A stretch of DNA of 64,000 nt from Anisus vortex. Its lineage: Eukaryota; Mollusca; Gastropoda; Planorbidae. The notes beneath the pieces are model-generated. The model made no database searches and was not told the origin of the DNA. It worked only from the letters and a program-made list of their open reading frames with translations. Shown here in pieces: positions 41,346 through 64,000 of the stretch. Position 1 is the stretch's first letter. Every line of letters starts with the position of its first letter. A program made the translations under genes and the position numbers. The stretch is taken from NCBI GenBank assembly GCA_949126835.1, contig OX421499.1:3497553-3561552 (forward strand), given 5' to 3'.

Positions 41346-41689
41346 TCATTTATTTATAACATCTAGAATCTAGACTATCTTTCAAATCTATTTAATCTAT
41401 CTAATCTATTTAATCTATTCAATCTATCTAATCTATCTAATATATGTCATTTTTTTTATTTAACCTATTTTATCTATCTAACCTATCGTCTTATCTCTTT
41501 ATCTATCTTTCTTTTCCGTATAACTTAAAGCTTATTTATCTATCCTATCAATAAACTATATTTACTTCTTCGTCTTCTTCATTGCACTGTGGAGACACCG
41601 TTACACCCGAGGAAACAAAAGAAATGTCTTTACGTATGCGCTGGGATCAAAAGTGTACATTTCTTCTTAAACATATCTTATAACATACA

Positions 41690-42800
41690 AACAAGAGTTA
41701 GAAACAGACAGACTTTCATTGGAGGTATTCAGTCCAACCCTTCAGTGATGATGTGAAAGCCGGCACAGAGGGGTAGTGATGGAGGCTTGGTCCAGTGTGT
41801 TCCGCAGTCTAATGGCTGACGGAAAAAAAATATTTGCAAACATCGGTGCGTGCGTGTGGAACATGCCGTTTGAGCTGATGACCTCAGATAGAGCGGGACA
41901 CTTGTTGGATGAGACCCAACTGTGTCCATTCATGATCTTGTACATCATGGTGACTTTGTCTACCGCTCTGCGGTGTTATAGGGGCTCAAGATGGAGTTTG
42001 GCCACCAAAGCAGCGGTGCTTGTCTTGAGGCCGTAGTCCTGTAGGATACGACTACGACGGGCTGCACGTCGTTGGGTCATCTCCAATTGTGGATATCAGG
42101 TTTTTTGGTGGGGATCATACACCGTCGATGCGTAATCTAGGATGGTTCGAGCTAAACTCTTGTAGCACTGGGTCTGGATCCTTGTTGAGCATCCTTTGAG
42201 GTTCCTATGGACGAAGACGCAGGCTCTGTTAGCCTTGGCAACAATAGATAAGACATGTGTGCTCCAGTGGAGGTTTTCTGTGATACTCACTCCCACGTAC
42301 TTGACATCAGATACCCTCTCAAGACTGTGACCGTGCAATAGAGCTGGTGGGGATCCTTGTCCTCTTTCTTCAAATAGAGAGGTAGCACTTATCGATGTTG
42401 AACGCCATTTGCCATTTCAATTCCCAGATCTCCAACGTATTGAGATCGTCCTGTAGATGGATTGCATCATTTGGGCTCTCGATGTTAGTATACATGATGG
42501 CATCATTTGCAAAGAGTCGTACTTGGCGTGGATCCAGTCTCCCAAGTCGTTGAGATGAAGATGAAGAATAATGTTGGCCCAAGTACTGAGCTCTCAGATT
42601 CTACGACGAGCCATTGAGTTCGACCGAAGAGGAAGTTTTCAACCCATCTCTTGGTCTGAGCTCTTATGTCTAGTAATCCAGCTGGAGTAGGAGACGCTGG
42701 TGAGGGACCTTTACGTCGACAAGTAAATTGATGCGCCCAATAAAACCCCATTAATTGATTAGTCTCATAGTGTGTCGTAGATCTAGACCTACTCATTCAA
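41690..42800 (-). mobile_element. CR1/jockey-type LINE, RT C-terminal half
   Basis: Reverse strand: VRLFANDAIMYTNIESPNDA, LQDDLNTLEIWELKWQMAF, HGHSLERVSDVKYVGVSIT, CYKSLARTILDYASTVYDPH, IFFPSAIRLRNTL. The RT motif FADD reads FAND and there are frameshifts, so it is inactive. Confidence 0.88.
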
Positions 42801-42899
42801 ATCAATGGACAAATATATGATTATATAATAAAAGTTCAAAATAGGTGGAAGCATAAAAATACAAAAATATTTGAAAAACTGTTTAGTATTGTATCACAG

Positions 42900-43235
42900 T
42901 CACAGAAAAGAAAGAGTTGCAAGGCTCATTACTAGCGAATATTCACCAATAGTTTTCTCTAATTAATTTAGAAATACGACACAGTAACAATACGTTACAA
43001 TGCTCAGATAAACATAATGCGAGAACAAATACTTTCCTTATCCCTTATGGGAGAACAAATGCTTATAAGTACTCTTTCTTCCCGAGTGGCATCCGGGCGT
43101 GGAATGGGTTGGCTCAACAAACCATAAAAACAGTAACAACATATAAAACACTAATTAAACTGCAAGGCTAGACTTAGACTGTTAAGCGTAGGACGCAATA
43201 ATCTTCTTTTTAAAGCAGGAGCGTCTGCGATTCTC
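42900..43235 (+). mobile_element. R2 LINE 3' end, plus orientation
   Basis: NAYKYSFFPSGIRAWNGLAQ then TTYKTLIKL, ending with the family tail. Confidence 0.8.
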
Positions 43236-43647
43236 AGTTTGGGGGCCCCTGTTCTACGTAATAAATTTCAACGAATTTTTATTCCTTTATCTAATCAAGT
43301 CTTTTCTGTATGAAGCTGTGTATTCGGTTGTCGTTGTGTAAAATGGAAGTGAGTCTCTAAAGATAAATATGGTGGTAATTCTAAGGCTTGAGAAAGCGTG
43401 CAGTAACCCCATTAAGTTAAGGTTTAGGAATAAATAATAAATAAATGAAAAACTATGTTTAGTATTTACCAAGAGAGAAACTCACAAAAAATCCCAATAA
43501 GATAAGATAGGACTAAGATAATATTTCTTCATTGATCCAAACAAATGGAAATTTTCTTGATTAGGGCCTACAGATGATCCGTCTTTTAGCATATTTTAAA
43601 TAATATGAAAGAACTATTTGTACTCAAGCACAGAAATCATCAATATC

Positions 43648-43655
<8 letters not shown>

Positions 43656-43710
<55 letters not shown>
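43656..43710. repeat. (AT)n microsatellite
   Basis: About 27 TA units. Confidence 0.97.
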
Positions 43711-45777
43711 TAATTACCGTGAGTTTGTTTATATGCGTAGCCTATATATTGGTTCGCTATAGACGCATAGGCCGTTTGACCGAGCAGCACAAAAGTTAAA
43801 TGTAGGCCTATAAATTGGAAACGTCATCCAAAAGAAATTTTTATTTTATTAATAACATTGCTTTATTCGATTAATTTTTTTTTTAAATAATGCTTTTAAT
43901 AATGTGTTAATGTTATAAACTGGAGTGCCATTTAAAACATATAGGATGAGGTAACTTTAAATGTATTTTTTGGTCCTTCTGGTATTTTATCTGTTTGTCC
44001 TCTATAGGCTCCTAGGCCGTTTGATCAATCGGCACAAAAATTAAATGTAGGCCTAGGCCTATACATTGGAACAAAGACTATAATAAGTGGGGCCGCTTGC
44101 TTTATTTATAGAGCTGAATGGTTAGTTTGCGTATGCGCGGCCTCCTATTTGCAGTCTAGTCTTCCGGTGTAGACTAAATAAATATGAAGAATTGTAAACT
44201 GTATCGCAAATTACTATCTATATTAACGGACGCTACACGCTTGAAACCTAGTATTGTGTATTAAAAACTATAATGCCTGGTAGCGATTGTGCAATTCTTG
44301 AATTTTCAGCATGTTTTACTCGACAAAGGGGCCTGCATTTTGTATCATTTTTATTACAGTATATAATTATGAAACTTGCTTATTAATTGTTGCATGTGCT
44401 ATGTCAAATAAAGAGATCTTCTGTGCATTGTTCATTATATGTTTGAATGTGACTAAACCATGTGTTGGGGTGATTGCTCTTAATCTTTTACCAAACTTCA
44501 GCATAAAAATATATATTTTATAATGTGTGTGTTTTCTGGAAGCTTAAAATATATATAAAAAATTGTGTATGGATTATTCATTGAAGAAAATGTCGAGAAG
44601 GCACATTATAAATTTGTTGATCTATTCACTTTAAAATAAAGTGTCCATCTGATCAGGGAGCAGTATCCAAAGGGTTAATTAGACGCAAGCACTGACATAT
44701 GGGAGCATTATGTTCATGTTGATCAAAACTGGAGACTGCGTAGCAATGTAAGATTTCACAGGACAGAAATATGAAACAATTTTAAAAACAATAACAGCAG
44801 ACAGTGAACAATAACATCTTTAAATATATTTAGTATTTAGCCTAAATAAAAGCAAACAGAATCCTAAATTTAGAGTAAATATTTCTTTAATAAAACATGT
44901 AGATCTAACCGGTGGTAGCAAAAAACAATTTGGTACGACTCTGGGTCTCAAACATATATATTGAAATAAAATCCAATTTTTGTAACATTTAATGGAAAGT
45001 TATTTAGCCTATGTATATAACACATAGTTTTGTGTATATTAAATATGATGTATATAGACCCTATTTAATTTCTATATATCATTATCATAATATTGATTTA
45101 TAAAATCAAACTATAGGCCTATAGCAATTTATCAATCCTTCTGAAAAGAAAAATCTCGCCACATAGCCAGAAAACAAAGCAAAAAAATCAAATCATATTT
45201 ATGAGATTTTATAATAGATTTTAGCTAAACAGAAATCAAGTTGAATGTATTTATTTATCAAAAACACATTTTTAAGACGTGAAACCTGATTCATTCTTGA
45301 CGTTCGGCAAATCAATTAGTTTCCTGCTTCCATTGACAAGTAAACATTTAATTTATGATGACTTTGTATTTATAAAATGTAAAATCAATGCTTTTTTTTT
45401 AAAGTATAGAAATACTGGTAATAAAATCATTTTTATAAAAGATCGCTATGCTAAAAACAAAAATTCTTTAGTTTAAACTGATATTTAGTTATTAAAGTTT
45501 AAACCATGTTATTTTCAAGCCCACAATTTCAAGACTTAGGCCTTAATTCATGTTTGTCTTAATAAAAATAACTTTAAAAGCTCTAATTTCTGCCACTAGA
45601 CATAAAATATATTGATAAGTATAAAGCTATTTATAGCCGACTTTTAACTTGTGAACACTTACTTTATTCTGTTCTTGTATTTATAAAATGTTTAATGTCC
45701 ATAAAATGCCTTTGTTATAAAGTAAACAAACTAGCGAATGACACTCATGATATATGTTTAAACATAAAATATCATAA

Positions 45778-62416
<16,639 letters not shown>

Positions 62417-64000
62417 CTGGGTGGAGGGCGGGATAAAAGCAAAATTAATTTATCCACCACTTGCTAAGTTTATTGGTTTGAAAGTATGTGTAGACTCACA
62501 ATATATTGAAATTACTATATTTAATTGTGGCAATAACTTTGATTACAGTCGAGCGTTTGTTTGCTAGCTTTCCGAAAAATGGATTGGATAACAGCTATAC
62601 ATGGGGATTCGGAGCTACATTAATGCGGTTTTGTGCATATTATAATTTGGGGAGAATATCTGGTATCCAGAACATTTCTAAACGACATAGGAAACTGGGT
62701 TTACAAAAACTAACGGGGAAAAAATCCAGTTATTTTAACGTAAGAAAAGGAGCGCCTTTTACGGCATAAATAAGTTGTTTGGATTTGAAAATATTTTCTT
62801 GTATAATGTAAATAGAACAATTGTTTTTAGTTGATCTTGGTACAGCCGCATCATTATCAGTATTGCACCAAATGAGCCATTGACTTTGGTAAATTTGTGT
62901 TGTGGAAAACATCTATGATGCCGCGATGTCCTAGACGACTTAATATTAAGGACGAGCTTATTTTGCCTAATGTTTACTCCAAGCCCTGAATGTTTGAGAC
63001 AAATTATCAGAATCCATACCAAAAAGCGTAGCATCTCAGCTCAAAAGAGTGTGGGTTTTTTGCTCGATCTATTCATTTGCTAAGTTTTTTCTGTAACCGA
63101 GTAGTTTGTTATGGAAACATAGTGTAGTTCTTGTTGACATAAATGACCCTAACGTGAGCTATGTTTATCGTTCTTTTCACGAAATTTCAATCAATTTAAA
63201 TGAGTAGGGTGGAGGACGGCGTGTTAAGGCGCAGTTACTGAAATGTAATAGACGCAGAGAGAGAGATGAGAGAGAGAGAGAGAGAGGGAGAGGGAGAGGG
63301 AGGGGAGTTGATAAGAACCTGATGTGAGCATATGCGTGTAACAAGTCACAATTCATTTAAGATGTTCGCAACCACATGCACGCGTAACGTAGGCTACTTT
63401 AGATTATAGTAGGACAGAGAGCTAATTTAATTTTGTTTGATCGTTTATATGTTAAATTCTTCCAATTAACCAATGGAAATCGGATACCACGCACACAGTC
63501 TACTATATATATATATATATATACTGCTACAAAATTAACATATTTTTTCAAACCAACTTCTTTATTAAAAATTTCTCACTAGGCTTTCTTCTCAGCCTGT
63601 AATTTTAGCTTATCTTCTAAGTTTACAGACGTTCCTTCTAGATAGAAGATTATTACGTCCACTAGGCGCAAGGGGACGTCAATAAAGTACGTCACGCTCC
63701 AGGGGAGGGAGGGGGTGTAAGAAAGTGTGACAGTTTGTGACAGAGGATGGAGGGGGGGGGGTCAGGCCATGTGTGACGTCACACATTTATTTATTTTTTA
63801 TTTTACTTCTTATTTATTTTTTAGTAGAATTTAATAGCTTTAAAAATTATTTTCAAAAATTTTGTGAAACATTTGAATTACTTGATCGAATTTGCAAAGT
63901 ATGTCACTTATACTTTGCGTCACAAACAATGTTGAAGAAACATGCAGGACAACACAGAGCTCTGGTTCGGGAGAATTTTGCAACCCAAACTGTTCCAGAA
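62417..64000. other. Upstream part of gene B (probable intron 6)
   Basis: No exon 6 homologue found. Holds a GA tract (63255-63303), a short (AT)n tract (63505-63522), an R2 tail (63620-63662) and G-rich sequence with TGTGACGTCACA at 63772-63783. The open frames at 62506-62769 and 62759-63034 match no family I recognise. Confidence 0.6.

Noticed and set aside
62506..63034. Overlapping frames of 87 and 91 codons on opposite strands
   Set aside because: No family recognised, overlap each other, lie where gene B intron 6 is expected; may be a decayed transposase but I cannot support it.
63772..63783. TGTGACGTCACA palindrome as a CRE-type regulatory site
   Set aside because: It sits in G-rich repeat-like sequence at the window end, far from a known start; a lone palindrome is not enough evidence.

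Overview
The window is eukaryotic, AT-rich, intron-rich and loaded with transposons. There are no operons and no long open frames except inside transposon relics. Every supported gene exon is bounded by GT/AG and lies on the minus strand. The mix of tRNA-derived SINEs, RTE-like, CR1/L2-like and RNase H-bearing non-LTR elements, MITEs and GA/AT microsatellites suggests an invertebrate, most likely a mollusc such as a gastropod. That taxonomic call is inference.

The backbone is a head-to-tail array of at least three related genes for an AFG3-like mitochondrial m-AAA protease (AAA+ ATPase plus M41 zinc peptidase). Gene Z shows only its first three coding exons (2958 down to 2452); the rest lies left of the window. 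Gene A is complete: 21 coding exons from the ATG at 37394 to the stop at 8898. All splice phases agree and the coding lengths sum to 2304 nt (767 aa plus stop). Gene B shows homologues of exons 7-21 (62416 down to the stop at 45778, 584 codons plus stop); its 5' end lies beyond 64000. The repeat period is about 34-37 kb (start Z to start A 34.4 kb, stop A to stop B 36.9 kb).

Layout: 1-2451 intron 3 of gene Z with two minisatellites; 2452-2958 gene Z exons 3-1; 2959-8897 intergenic with repeats; 8898-37394 gene A; 37395-45777 intergenic with repeats; 45778-62416 gene B; 62417-64000 probably gene B intron 6. Some insertions are shared by paralogous positions and so predate the duplication. Others are private to one copy, and for several the empty site survives in the sister gene, which gives target-site duplications and relative ages.

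The ATPase and peptidase halves of A and B are closely similar and keep every catalytic motif. The N-terminal proline-rich exons, the intermembrane-space region, the second membrane segment and the linker before the ATPase domain have diverged strongly or been rebuilt. The proline-rich N-terminus is built from tandemly duplicated 75-bp exons, and gene B carries Tyr instead of Phe in the substrate-gripping pore loop. The array looks like a lineage-specific, diverging family of m-AAA protease subunits; its function is not known from sequence alone.
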